A DNA stretch of 64,000 nucleotides from the NCBI GenBank assembly GCA_033297075.1, contig MU858130.1, forward strand, positions 62,001 through 126,000, given 5' to 3'. Under the pieces are notes generated by a model. That model was not told the origin of the DNA. It saw only the letters and a list, made by a program, of their open reading frames with translations, and did no database searches. This DNA is from Rhypophila decipiens (taxonomy: Eukaryota > Ascomycota > Sordariomycetes > Sordariales > Naviculisporaceae). Position numbers and translations under genes: made by a program. This document shows positions 24,795-34,632 of this stretch, in pieces (position 1 is the stretch's first letter; each line of letters starts with the position of its first letter).

Positions 24795-26981
24795 ATGGCG
24801 CCCTCTCCCAAAATCGTGATGGCGACGCGCTTGCAGCATCGGGCAGCTCAGGGGCTGCCCTCCCTCTCGATATGGGCCCGATCTGCCTTGTGCTCGCAGC
24901 AGCACCACTCCCGACAAGCCTCTCTCCTCCTCCGTCGCCCTTTTCCCTCGCTCCGAGTATTCTCGACCACCTCTCCCTCTCTCTTTCGCGACTACAAGCC
25001 CTCGCCCCCAGAGGCACCACCAACAAGCAATGCCACCAAGATCCCGCCCTCCCTCTCCAAAGATGCCAAGTCGACCTCGCGACCGCCCCCCGTTGACCCC
25101 CTCGCGGCAATCGACAAGTCGGCGCAAGAGCAGCGCAAAGCCGACTGGGCCATCATGAAAGAAATGTCGCGCTACCTCTGGCCAAAGGACAGCTGGGGCG
25201 ACAAGTTCCGCGTCGTGCTGTCAGTAGGCCTCTTGATCGGCGCAAAAGTCCTCAACGTCCAGGTACCGTTTTACTTTCGCGAAATCGTCGACAGCCTCAA
25301 CATCGACTTTGCGACAACAGGCGGGACAGCAACCAGCGTCGCAGGCGCCATGATCCTCGGCTACGGTGCGGCCAGAATCGGCGCGGTAGTATCCCAAGAG
25401 CTGCGCAACGCCGTCTTTTCGTCCGTCGCGCAAAAGGCCATTCGCCGAGTAGCCCGGAATACGTTTGGGCATCTGCTCAATCTTGACCTGAGCTTCCACC
25501 TGTCCAAACAAACCGGTGGTCTGACTCGCGCTATTGACCGAGGAACCAAGGGCATCAGCTTCTTGCTGACGAGCATGGTCTTCCACATCGTACCGACTGC
25601 GCTGGAAATCACCATGGTCTGCGGAATCCTGACCTACAACTTTGGCTGGGAATTCGCGGCTATCACGGCCCTTACAATGGCAGGCTACACGGCCTTCACA
25701 ATCTGGACGACAGCCTGGAGGACGAAGTTCAGACGACAAGCCAACGCAGCTGATAACCGCGCGTCGACGGTAGCAGTCGACTCGCTGATCAACTACGAGG
25801 CAGTCAAGTACTTCAACAACGAAAAGTACGAAATAGGCCGGTACGACAAGGCCTTGCAGCAATACGAGAAGTCCTCCATCAAGGTGGCTACCTCTTTGGC
25901 CCTTCTCAACTCGGGCCAAAACATAATCTTCTCGTCCGCCCTGACGGTAATGATGTATCTCGGCGCGCGAGGAATAGCAGATGGTTCGTTGTCGGTAGGC
26001 GACCTGGTATTCATCAACCAGCTCGTCTTTCAGCTTTCTGTGCCGCTCAACTTTCTCGGCTCTGTATACCGGGAGTTGCGCCAGTCATTGCTCGACATGG
26101 AGACACTCTTCAACCTCCAAAAAGTCAACGTCTCGATTTCAGAATCGCCCACCGCAAAACCCTTGGCTCTACCCAAAGGAGGCGAGATCAAATTCGAGAA
26201 CGTCACGTTCGGGTATTACCCTGATCAACCTATCCTTCGCAATTTGAGCCTGACCATTCCCGCGGGCAAAAAGGTTGCGATAGTCGGACCCAGCGGATGC
26301 GGAAAGTCGACGCTTTTACGCCTCTTGTTCCGATCATATGACGTCCAGTCTGGCAGGATCTTGATCGACGACCAGGATATCCGCTCCATCAAGTTGGATT
26401 CCCTCCGTCGAGCTATCGGTGTCGTCCCCCAGGACACGCCATTGTTTAATGATACAGTGGAACATAACATCCGCTATGGGAACCTTGATGCCCCACCCGA
26501 GGCGGTGATTGCTGCTGCGCAGAGGGCACATATCCATGATAAGATTCTGAGTTTTAGAGATGGATACCAGACTATGGTTGGTGAGCGGGGCCTCATGATT
26601 TCAGGGGGTGAGAAGCAAAGACTTGCCATGTCGAGACTGTTACTGAAGGACCCGCCGTTGTTGTTCTTTGATGAAGCTACCAGTGCGCTGGACACACATA
26701 CCGAGCAGGCTTTGATGGCGGATGTGAACGGGATTTTGAAAGACAAGAGAAGGACATCGGTGTTTGTGGCGCATCGGCTGAGGACCATCTTTGATGCCGA
26801 TTTGATTATTGTGCTCAAGGAGGGACATGTTGAGGAGATGGGCGGCCATAGGGAGTTACTTGAGCAGGGGGGTCTTTACGCTGCGCTTTGGAGGGCTCAG
26901 GAGATGTTGCACCATAAAGAGGAGGAGGAGGGAGAACAGGAGGCAGTGGATGAGGATGCTGATGGGGAGCAAAAGAAGTGA
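24795..26981 (+). CDS. ATM1: Mitochondrial Fe-S ABC transporter ATM1
   Basis: Single exon, 728 residues. It is a half-size ABC exporter of the mitochondrial inner membrane that sends a glutathione-linked sulfur species out for cytosolic Fe-S assembly. An Arg/Ser-rich presequence (about 1-60) and a linker precede six transmembrane helices (about 135-430). The ATPase domain has Walker A GPSGCGKS (498-505), Q-loop PQD, signature ISGGEKQ (602-608), Walker B LLFFDE (622-627) and an H-loop His at 660. The signature begins Ile-Ser instead of the usual Leu-Ser, a conservative change. The conserved TM-domain segment around NYEAVKYF is intact. The C-terminus is acidic and Glu-rich. Length and layout fit fungal ATM1 (about 690-730). 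It is convergent with VPS54; the stop codons are about 245 nt apart. Confidence 0.95.
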   Translation: MAPSPKIVMATRLQHRAAQGLPSLSIWARSALCSQQHHSRQASLLLRRPFPSLRVFSTTSPSLFRDYKPSPPEAPPTSNATKIPPSLSKDAKSTSRPPPVDPLAAIDKSAQEQRKADWAIMKEMSRYLWPKDSWGDKFRVVLSVGLLIGAKVLNVQVPFYFREIVDSLNIDFATTGGTATSVAGAMILGYGAARIGAVVSQELRNAVFSSVAQKAIRRVARNTFGHLLNLDLSFHLSKQTGGLTRAIDRGTKGISFLLTSMVFHIVPTALEITMVCGILTYNFGWEFAAITALTMAGYTAFTIWTTAWRTKFRRQANAADNRASTVAVDSLINYEAVKYFNNEKYEIGRYDKALQQYEKSSIKVATSLALLNSGQNIIFSSALTVMMYLGARGIADGSLSVGDLVFINQLVFQLSVPLNFLGSVYRELRQSLLDMETLFNLQKVNVSISESPTAKPLALPKGGEIKFENVTFGYYPDQPILRNLSLTIPAGKKVAIVGPSGCGKSTLLRLLFRSYDVQSGRILIDDQDIRSIKLDSLRRAIGVVPQDTPLFNDTVEHNIRYGNLDAPPEAVIAAAQRAHIHDKILSFRDGYQTMVGERGLMISGGEKQRLAMSRLLLKDPPLLFFDEATSALDTHTEQALMADVNGILKDKRRTSVFVAHRLRTIFDADLIIVLKEGHVEEMGGHRELLEQGGLYAALWRAQEMLHHKEEEEGEQEAVDEDADGEQKK

Positions 26982-27226
26982 AGCCGTGATGGAAAGCGGT
27001 GTTGAAATGACATGGACAAGATCTATATCTATCAGTCTTTGATCTTCTTAGGATAGGAGTCACATAACGCATCACATCATATCACAGCTCAAAATAGTTG
27101 ACGAGGTGTTTGGGAGGTCGTCACTGGTCAGGCATTTGTCAATATCGTTACAAGGACCAAGAGAAATAACCTCTTCCTTTCTTTGCTTTATCGTCTTTTC
27201 TGCCGGCCACTTGTTGCTTATTATAT

Positions 27227-30200
27227 TCAGCTTTCCTCGTTCTCTTCCCTTTCTGTCTCGACGGCCGCAGCAGATGGAGCATCCAGCACTGCCATCTTGA
27301 CATGCTGGGCAGCCTTCACAATCGTCGTCAGGTATCCACCAGCATCATCAAAACCCCCTATCCTGCCGAGGTTGGATTCAAAATACTGGACATCAAGAAG
27401 CAAGCTACAAGATATACCAGGCTAGAAGGTCTTTCTGGGTGCAGTTATGCATCTTACCTATCCAGTCCCACTTCCGTCATAGAAGGACGACCGATAATCT
27501 CTTGAAAAGCCTGGCCGAGCTGGGCCTTGTAGGTGAGAAAGACGGGCACCATGACCATACTCACCACTTGTTCTTTTGGCATTATCTTGGTCAGGATGCG
27601 GTGCAACGACGTCGTGTCCTTGACTAATTCCGCCATGTAAGGATGTGCCTCCTTCTGGCCATCGTTCTCCCAGTCAATACCTTCCAACGCCCTGACGCGC
27701 GAGGCCAGCAGGCGACTCATGATATCGACCAACTTGTCATGTATGCGATTCTGGTGCTCTAGATAGAGGCCCTCGAGCTCGTCAAATTCCACGACACGTA
27801 AACCAGTCTTGCGTCGAAAAAGCTCGCGGACGTAGCTGGTCAGGATGGCGATGAATCCCAACGCCTGTGACGCGAGAGCAAGGTGCTTGGAGGTGATGTT
27901 TTTGAGTTTTGCGGCGGACTCTCTGGCCCCTGCATCCAAGACAAGTCGTGTGCAGCACGCGAGGAAATGGCGAAGATACGAGACCAGTAAGGCCGAGATG
28001 TCGGGGGCTATCGATGGCATGCCCGAGACGAGTTGCAAAAAGGAGGACAGACCGTTCATGCAGAGGATTGCAGAGCTGGGAAGGACATACTCTTGCTCGC
28101 CAATGCACGCTTTTGTCTTGGTCCTGGATTTGCTACTGCTGCTTCTGGATTGACCCTCGGGGGGGTCGCCATTGGAACCGCATGGAATCCAAACTTTGAG
28201 ACCGTCAGACCATTCTGGCGGCGGGTCTGTTGTACTGCAGGACGACAAGATCCGGTTGAGCTCGGCCGTGTCGTTCTCTGTAAAGTCCGTCGCCTCCCAC
28301 TGGTCAGATTCCATGCCCTGTGTGAGTGTTTGTATCTCCGTCTCGCCGTAGTGCTGGATACACTGTTTAATGTGTTTATTCACCACCGTCTTAAAGGCTG
28401 TACCGCTTCGCCCAGAGATGGATTCGCACTCGCTGACAAACCCCAGATTCAGAGAGAAGTATCGAAGGAACCAGGTTCGCGAGAGATGGGTACTCTGGTC
28501 GGAGCGAACCTCGAGCAGTTTGAGAATCCGACACTGGGCCACATCTACCGCTTCGGACAAAAGGCTTGGTAGGTCTATCGCTTTGTGGAGTTCTTGAGTC
28601 TGACGTGCGGCGATGGAGGAGTCGTGATGTATTAAGCTGGTAACCTCGAGCAGCAGCTTCACTTGTGTCGATACTCTCCTCAGCGTTTCCGTGATGCCGA
28701 CATAGATTTTAGCAAACATTGCTCCGGCATTGCCGGGCTCGAGAGCTCGTAGATTACGGGCGAGGATGGATGACTTTTGTGGGTGAGATAAATCCTTGTC
28801 ATTGGCGCTCGGTAGCGGCCGCTGGATGATGTTTCGAATCTCTTTCAGTACAGCCTCCCTGTAGGTCGAAACAATCATGGGTTGTTTCGCTCGGTGTAGC
28901 CCAGTCAAAATCTTGTGGAGCTCGGAGCTCAGGCCGCCGGTCGAGCTCAAGTAGGATGGAAGGGCCGGAACCTCTTGTGTATAACCGCCTCGTGGCAGCA
29001 CAAACGCACCGGTCCAGCGTATGAGCACCTCCTGCTTCGAGACAGCCTCAACGTGGCGCCGGAGGTCCCCCAAAAGGAGACCCAGACACCGTGCTTCGTA
29101 AGCTTTGCCGATACGGACTCGCAGAGTCGCCAAATCCTCATAAACGCCTTGCAATGCTGCTGCGCTGCTGAGGTCGCCAAGTTGAATGGTCTGTCCCTCC
29201 ATGATGCATGGCGTCCCTGATGAACTTGGCTCCCCGGAAATGAGCTTCTCGAGAGACGTGATACTGTCTACAGCCTTGTCGAGGTCACCGTTGTCAACGA
29301 GGGATTCGCAGGCGGCAAGGCCATCCACAATGTGTTTTAGTTGCAGGATGCAGTCCTGTAGCAGATGGAGATTCCGCAATCGTTGTCGCTTCTGGAAGAG
29401 GTCCCCATGGATGGCAATCTCGCCATCCAGAACATGCAGCTTGTCTCTCAAAGCCTTGATTCTCCCGACGGAATCGGTGACTTCTAGGTGCATGTCATGC
29501 AGCGAGCCTAGCGTAGTGGAGAAGGAGGCCGAAGCCAATGAAATAGAGGCTATGCGATGCATTTCGACCGTGTCGACATACCAAGATATATTTTCTTGAA
29601 GTATCGCATTCGTTGCCTGGGCTGTGCGTGGTGCTCCTCCAGTTGCGTGTGCTGGAACAAGCTCGGACCGCTCCGTAACCACGTCAAATATGCGAGGATT
29701 CTCTAGGTGAAAGTCTGAGTTGAAATAGACGGTAGGAATGTTGGTCAAACATGGTCCAGAGCTCATGATTGTTGCTGATAGCGGCTTTTCCGGCCCCGGG
29801 CTGTCGTCCTCAAGGATGCCGGCAGACTCATAAAATTTCCCAATTTTGTCCAAGTAGGGTTTGAAAACGGCTGCGTCCACTTGCGCAATGTTGGCCAATG
29901 TCACGGGCGGGATATCGAGTGAGGTTAGAGGTTTGTAAGCGCTTGATGCTGGAGCAGCGGCCTGTAGTCGTCCCGTTCGTACAATGGGCGGCTGTAATAG
30001 TGTCGATATTGCTTTTACGAGCTGTCAGCATATGCGTGTAAAAGACGACATGGAGGAAAGGCGTCTTTCAACCCTACCATTTCGCCCCGTTTCCAGCACA
30101 GCATTTGGCCAGCTCTCTGGTAACCCATCAAGTGAATAGCCGGAGCTTCCCACCAAGCCTTGTCCTTGAGGAAAGCCCACGCTTTGAGGCCTACGTCTTG

Positions 30201-30381
30201 GCAAGCAGTCAGTCAGTCGCTCCAATAATCTTCTGAAAAGGTACGGCCGTGATACCTTTGGAAAGGCAAGTCGGATCGACGTGGTAAACTGCCGACCGAC
30301 TTGTGTGAACCGGAATTCAGCATTGCCTTGAATTTGGTTAGAGAGGTCTGTAATAGCGAGCACCGCAAATCCAATGTGCAT
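27227..30381 (-). CDS. VPS54: GARP complex subunit VPS54 (5' end uncertain)
   Basis: Minus-strand exons: 30078..30381, 27458..30011, 27227..27404; 1011 residues with the start used here. VPS54 is a tethering subunit of the GARP complex for endosome-to-Golgi retrieval. The Vps54_N region is in the first half. The conserved VPS54 C-terminal region follows, with DQWEATDF, then LVLDAGA and IHDKLVDIMSRLL. The main open frame ends at a TAA that lies inside a perfect donor (GATAG/GTAAGA). Splicing over 27405..27457 restores the family C-terminus (residues near SNLGRIGGFDDAGGYL). At the 5' end, an intron 30012..30077 (GTAGGG...AAAAG) joins a short exon to the AISTLLQPPIVRTG segment typical of fungal VPS54. 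The ATG at 30381 is only the furthest in-frame choice; a further intron or a nearer start is possible. Confidence 0.85.
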
Positions 30382-30878
30382 GCGCAGCTTCGACGAGACT
30401 GCCCATGGAAGTGTTTACGGTATAGCAGAGCGTGTGTGGAAATTCAGCGCCTTCAACCACGTAAGCTCTCACTCCCGGAATGAAGCACAACAGCGCCTAC
30501 CGCTGATTGGACGGCTTCTCCCCCACTCAACCTTGTTGGTTCTGAAGCTGCGGGCGTTACGGCAGAGCTTTGTTCCGGGCTGCCTCGATGCCAATTTTCT
30601 ATAAATTTGATCTAGTGGTGTCTCATGTGCTTTGACTACTCGTTGAGCCATTACCAGTGATCTATCTTGTCATGGTCTTGTATATGATATGGAGCTTTAA
30701 TCATGGACGGTATAGCCGACAGATCAGATGATTCAGTTGAGCGTGCCACAGTAACGAGTTCAACAACTATATCTATCTCGAAAGTATCTCAGACTCGGAC
30801 TCCGAGTTGAATCGACATCATCCCCCCATTTCAGCACCGAAGGTTGTCAGTCCCATGAGTCAAGTGCTGACAGTGTCC
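30382..30878. other. Intergenic region upstream of VPS54
   Basis: Only short overlapping frames are seen. It may hold an undetected first exon of VPS54. Confidence 0.4.
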
Positions 30879-31838
30879 CTAAACCCCCTGCAACAACTTG
30901 ATGTAGTGATAGTGGAGAGTATCACTGCTAACTCTCTGGCTGGTATACCAACACCAGCACAGCGGACGCCCTTTTTTCGCGCAAATAGAACATAGCGTCG
31001 TTGGAAAGAAGTTGTTGCTTAGCAGTCCGGCAGCTGTGTTGATTTGGGCAGCTGTATTTTGAAGACAAGTATCCATAGCTAGCCTCTTCGCCAGCTCTAC
31101 CAGCCTTTTTGCCGAGACAGTGACAGGGAGTGGTAAAAGATGCAATTGGCGGCGTTGTGAAGATGACGTCTTCCGGCTAGTGAGGAGACTGTAGTAGAGC
31201 CCCCTAGCTATCTTCTTCGCCGCATTGGAGGATAAAGGCTCTGTGTATGCTGTAGATGTCTCCACGGCCCGTTCTAAAGCGTCGAGTAGGTCCATAGTGT
31301 GGTGTTTTGGGGTTACGAGGATCGCCATTCCGAAATTAACGTAGGTGGTAAAAGTTTCCTGTGTTGCTTGGATGACAAGAGAGTGTGCAAGGAAGTCCCT
31401 AAGGAAATTTCTTGCCGCGACGTAGCTGGCGATGCCTGCCATGGTGGCGTAGACGTGATACGGCTGAACCAGTTTCGGTTTGGCGCTGTCGCGCACTGTA
31501 GCCATGGTCCTGAGCACATTAATGATAATGGTCATGACAGCTTCCTTTAGGCGACGGCAATCATCCTGATTGGCTGATGGGCATGTTTGGTGATGATCGT
31601 GTATCGTCGACATGGCACTCGAGGGGGTGACGAGACCTAATGATATTGCATATGCGGTGGAGTCACCTTGAGCCAGCAACCGGGTGACCTCCATCTTGAC
31701 CTTGGGAGATCTTTGCCAGAATCTCTTCTTTTGGGCCGGCTGTGGGAGGGGCTGGTTCACCATCCTGGGATTCTCGTTTGGCTGTTCACTGCAAGGTTCG
31801 ATAGCAGTCTTTCCCGAGGAGATCGATATGCGTTCCAT
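30879..31838 (-). CDS. Hypothetical protein, orphan reading frame
   Basis: An uninterrupted frame of about 319 codons from ATG 31838. The frame stays open a further 50 or so codons upstream without an ATG, so a 5' exon is possible. I do not recognise the family. The composition is mixed, with no signal peptide, no clear transmembrane helix and several short cysteine patches near the C-terminus (SICAKKGRPLCWCW). The middle has helical segments and a HDHHQTCPSANQDDCRR patch that recalls, without proof, the C-terminal region of AflR-like regulators. I found no DNA-binding Zn cluster upstream. Length alone makes a chance open frame unlikely at this base composition, but a decayed gene is also possible. 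Confidence 0.45.
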   Translation of the reverse strand: MERISISSGKTAIEPCSEQPNENPRMVNQPLPQPAQKKRFWQRSPKVKMEVTRLLAQGDSTAYAISLGLVTPSSAMSTIHDHHQTCPSANQDDCRRLKEAVMTIIINVLRTMATVRDSAKPKLVQPYHVYATMAGIASYVAARNFLRDFLAHSLVIQATQETFTTYVNFGMAILVTPKHHTMDLLDALERAVETSTAYTEPLSSNAAKKIARGLYYSLLTSRKTSSSQRRQLHLLPLPVTVSAKRLVELAKRLAMDTCLQNTAAQINTAAGLLSNNFFPTTLCSICAKKGRPLCWCWYTSQRVSSDTLHYHYIKLLQGV

Positions 31839-32414
31839 CTTGAGGCCTTTAATGCTGAGCCTGGCGTACGAGGAGAAGTATCGGAGATACAAAGGCAGCT
31901 CGGGGCAAAAGGAGACGCTTGGTCTTGAAGAGGGAGCTTTGCGGGCAAGTCGAGCCTTTGAACATGCTTCGAGGTCAAGACTCGCAAGTCCACATGACTA
32001 GATTTCCGGATTGGCCGCAACTTAAACTTCTGTAGGTGCTGAATAACGTTTGGCGGGCGATGTGGGAATGGAGAGAGAAAAGTTCGCTCAGTCCCGATCA
32101 AGTAGACTTTAAGGGCAAGGTTTGAGATAAGGTGGCCGCACCTTCCTCTGGAAAGAGACATATCGAGGAGGGTACAAAACCTATCAGTGCTACCGCACTT
32201 GTAAGAACTGCATGACACCTTTCGTAGCGATACCCAAACCATTTCACCGGTACTAACATCAAAAGGACATTGATCCAAGTGTCCAACATGAACAGCCCTC
32301 TTATCAGCATCACAAGCTATTTGCTTGACAAAAGCTACACAACTATTAGTTTTTATATTTCAAGTAATACCTTGTTACTAAAATTCCGCAAAGATTGTTA
32401 CACCTTAATCCAAT
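31839..32414. other. Intergenic region next to the radical-enzyme locus
   Basis: No supported gene. The sequence at 32320-32410 is AT-rich and lies just 3' of the glycyl-radical enzyme stop codon. Confidence 0.4.
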
Positions 32415-34406
32415 TTACTTATCCCCTTTCGCATCCTCCCCAACACCTCCCGGATTCGCAACGCCCTCGTCCCAAGGGGTAAAATACCCACGACGCTGAT
32501 GCTGCCCCTGATGCGCAGGAAACATGGTAGCATAAAACTCAGTCCACCCGCCCATCCGTACCCGAACAAGGTTATACCGTTCCGGATCGGCAGTCGCCTT
32601 CTGGTAGGTATCCAAATCCGCACAAGTAAGCGTGATCAGATTCCCTCCAACAGCTCCATCCGCATATTTCCTCAGAAACGCCTGCAATTCTCGCAGGGGA
32701 AACCGCTCCGGGATATTCATATCTACCGGACTAGCATTCGACAACCCATGTTCGATACTCTTGTACGCTACGCTCTTCATCGACTGGTAAATGTTTCGGA
32801 ATGCTGGTGTGGGCGGTTTATCTTGAGGAGCAGGGACCGGGGATAGGTCGGAAGCGATTGGCATCCCATTTCGACGACCATCTGCTGATGCACCGCATGG
32901 GACACCATCGCCGACGTACCCCTCAAATGTGCCAATTCCGGGACAGACTACGAACTCGAAATCTTTGCCCAAGTTTTCGGGTTTCTTGATGTTATCCAAG
33001 AGGCTCTTGATTGGTCCGTCGGGGTCGGGATGGCGGACTGTATCGACGCAGAGACGGACTGTCTCGGTGACGAGCCAGTCACCTAGGGAGTTTACTTCAT
33101 CGTCGCCACTGCCCCACTTGGGGAGGGCGAGGGCAGCGAGACGGAGTTCTTCGTAGCGCAGGCCTCGTTCCGAGGCGTCGGCTGTGCCCGAGAGTTGGTT
33201 CTCAAACGGCTCGATCATGTTGAAGCCCCAGTCGCAGATTAGGCAGTTGAGAAGCTCGGGCAGGGTGACCCGGGCCGAGGAGGGGTCATAGACGAGCTTG
33301 TAGATGGCGTAGAGGGAGTCGATCGTGTTGGACATGCCTACGCAGAGGGGGGCGAGGATGTGGAACTTGGCACCGCCGTTGGTTAGGTCACGCCCCTTGT
33401 CGAGACAACCTTCTATGAGGGTTGACAGGAGCGGGGAGGGGCAGATGTTGGCCAGGTTGCCGTAGTTGGAGAGCATGATGTTGTAGCATTGCACTATCTG
33501 CCATTTGAGCTGGTCGAGGAAGATCTTTTGGAGCTCTGGGAAGTCGGCGATTTCGCTGGCGGGCTTGGAGCGGAAGGACATCTTGTTGCCGCGGAGTTGT
33601 TCTGGTCCTGCGACGCCGTATTGGGCGCCTTGGTTGATGGTCTGTTCGAGCGCCAGGAGGGGGGTCACGTTGTTGAAGGCGAACTCTGAGGCGCCGGCGA
33701 ACATGGGCTCGTAGCACCCGTCTGCGGCGTAGTTGCGGGACCATGCCGTGGTGACGGTGTTTCCCGAGTCCAAGAGAGCAGGGCAGAGCTTGTCGTCGTT
33801 GTACAGAATGGGCTGGGCGCCGCCAGAGAGAATGCCCCTGGCAGCTTCGTCGAGGTATTCGGTCGGCATGTCCTTGTATACGCGCAACGAGAGGGTGGGT
33901 GCGTTGACGGGGATGCGACGGGCAGCTTTGAGGCAGAGCAGGGTAACCTCGTTGGCAGCTCCTTCTGGCTTGTCATCATCGCTGGCCTTGTACCCCCCGA
34001 CGGTGATCTGCTGAACCCATTGGTTGATGCCACCTCCTTGGGGAAAGTTGCCGCCGACACCGCACACGGCTGTGGTGCCGTAGGTCACGTAGTCGTAGAT
34101 GAAAGCCCTGTTGACAAACGCATTCTCGCCAATCTTGACGAATAAGCAGTCGATGATGTCTTGAGCGCGGTCCAGGGGCGTGTCCTTGAGAAAGGCGTGG
34201 AAGATCTGGTCCAGACGGCCAAGCGACGTCAATTCACCGACAAGGTGAAGACAGCAATGAAAGGAAAATACTAGCTGGACTGCATCTTGGAAGCTACAGG
34301 GCGGCTGATTGGTCAACCGCACCAATCTCTCCGACACATCTCGCATGTTGTCAGCATCGTCCGCGTCACCGGCCTCTACTGCTTCAACGGCCGCTTTCGT
34401 TGCCAT
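32415..34406 (-). CDS. Glycyl-radical enzyme, main domain (PFL-like)
   Basis: An uninterrupted intronless frame of 663 codons from ATG 34406. It covers most of a pyruvate formate-lyase / dehydratase-type barrel. The thiyl-radical cysteine is in DGCYEP (codon 231, at 33714..33716) and is followed by the conserved Glu, as in the dehydratase-type members (GCVE) and unlike the Cys-Cys of pyruvate formate-lyase. The glycyl-radical loop near the C-terminus reads VRVRMGGWTEF, with the radical Gly at codon 620 (about 32547..32549), then an unusual AHQGQHQRR tail. The true N-terminus is not this ATG: the homologous segment continues upstream past an in-frame TGA at 34413..34415 and then into the DyP frame. 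The enzyme type is clear; the substrate is not. A radical-SAM activase is needed and none is in the window. Rare in fungi; bacterial origin is an inference from family and lack of introns. Confidence 0.82.
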   Translation of the reverse strand: MATKAAVEAVEAGDADDADNMRDVSERLVRLTNQPPCSFQDAVQLVFSFHCCLHLVGELTSLGRLDQIFHAFLKDTPLDRAQDIIDCLFVKIGENAFVNRAFIYDYVTYGTTAVCGVGGNFPQGGGINQWVQQITVGGYKASDDDKPEGAANEVTLLCLKAARRIPVNAPTLSLRVYKDMPTEYLDEAARGILSGGAQPILYNDDKLCPALLDSGNTVTTAWSRNYAADGCYEPMFAGASEFAFNNVTPLLALEQTINQGAQYGVAGPEQLRGNKMSFRSKPASEIADFPELQKIFLDQLKWQIVQCYNIMLSNYGNLANICPSPLLSTLIEGCLDKGRDLTNGGAKFHILAPLCVGMSNTIDSLYAIYKLVYDPSSARVTLPELLNCLICDWGFNMIEPFENQLSGTADASERGLRYEELRLAALALPKWGSGDDEVNSLGDWLVTETVRLCVDTVRHPDPDGPIKSLLDNIKKPENLGKDFEFVVCPGIGTFEGYVGDGVPCGASADGRRNGMPIASDLSPVPAPQDKPPTPAFRNIYQSMKSVAYKSIEHGLSNASPVDMNIPERFPLRELQAFLRKYADGAVGGNLITLTCADLDTYQKATADPERYNLVRVRMGGWTEFYATMFPAHQGQHQRRGYFTPWDEGVANPGGVGEDAKGDK

Positions 34407-34632
34407 CTTTGATCAGTTGATCAAATACTCTTTCACTCCCTGAAGCGAGTCTATGCCCGAGCGGTAAAAGTTGCCGACCCCTTTGTTCCTGTCAGACTTG
34501 GGAAGTTTGTCCAAACGGTGTTGGAGGTCTTCAATCATGCCGGCGATGCCAACCTTGACCAGACGCTCATAGTCGGGCACCACATGTCCCATGGCCGACC
34601 ATTCGTTGAGAGAGCCTTTGATCCACGGTTTT
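34407..34632 (-). pseudogene. Broken link between DyP and glycyl-radical frames
   Basis: This segment encodes the N-terminal part of the glycyl-radical enzyme in the same frame as 32415..34406 (NEWSAMGHVVPDYERLVKVG, then FYRSGIDSLQG). It is closed off on both sides: by TGA at 34413..34415 downstream, and upstream by a frame change at a four-T run on the plus strand (34629..34632). Upstream, the other frame already reads enzyme-like sequence (KELLVG, GRGKEVV). Skipping one base of the run would join the two. The TGA falls where dehydratase relatives carry Arg (an Asn-Arg-Tyr context), which fits a CGA-to-TGA change. I found no intron that removes both defects with correct phase. Either this is a recently inactivated gene or the bases are sequence errors. 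Confidence 0.6.

Noticed and set aside
34407..34632. Intron explaining both the TGA and the frame change at the DyP/radical-enzyme junction
   Set aside because: Candidate donors and acceptors give introns under 50 nt, wrong phase, or remove conserved sequence.
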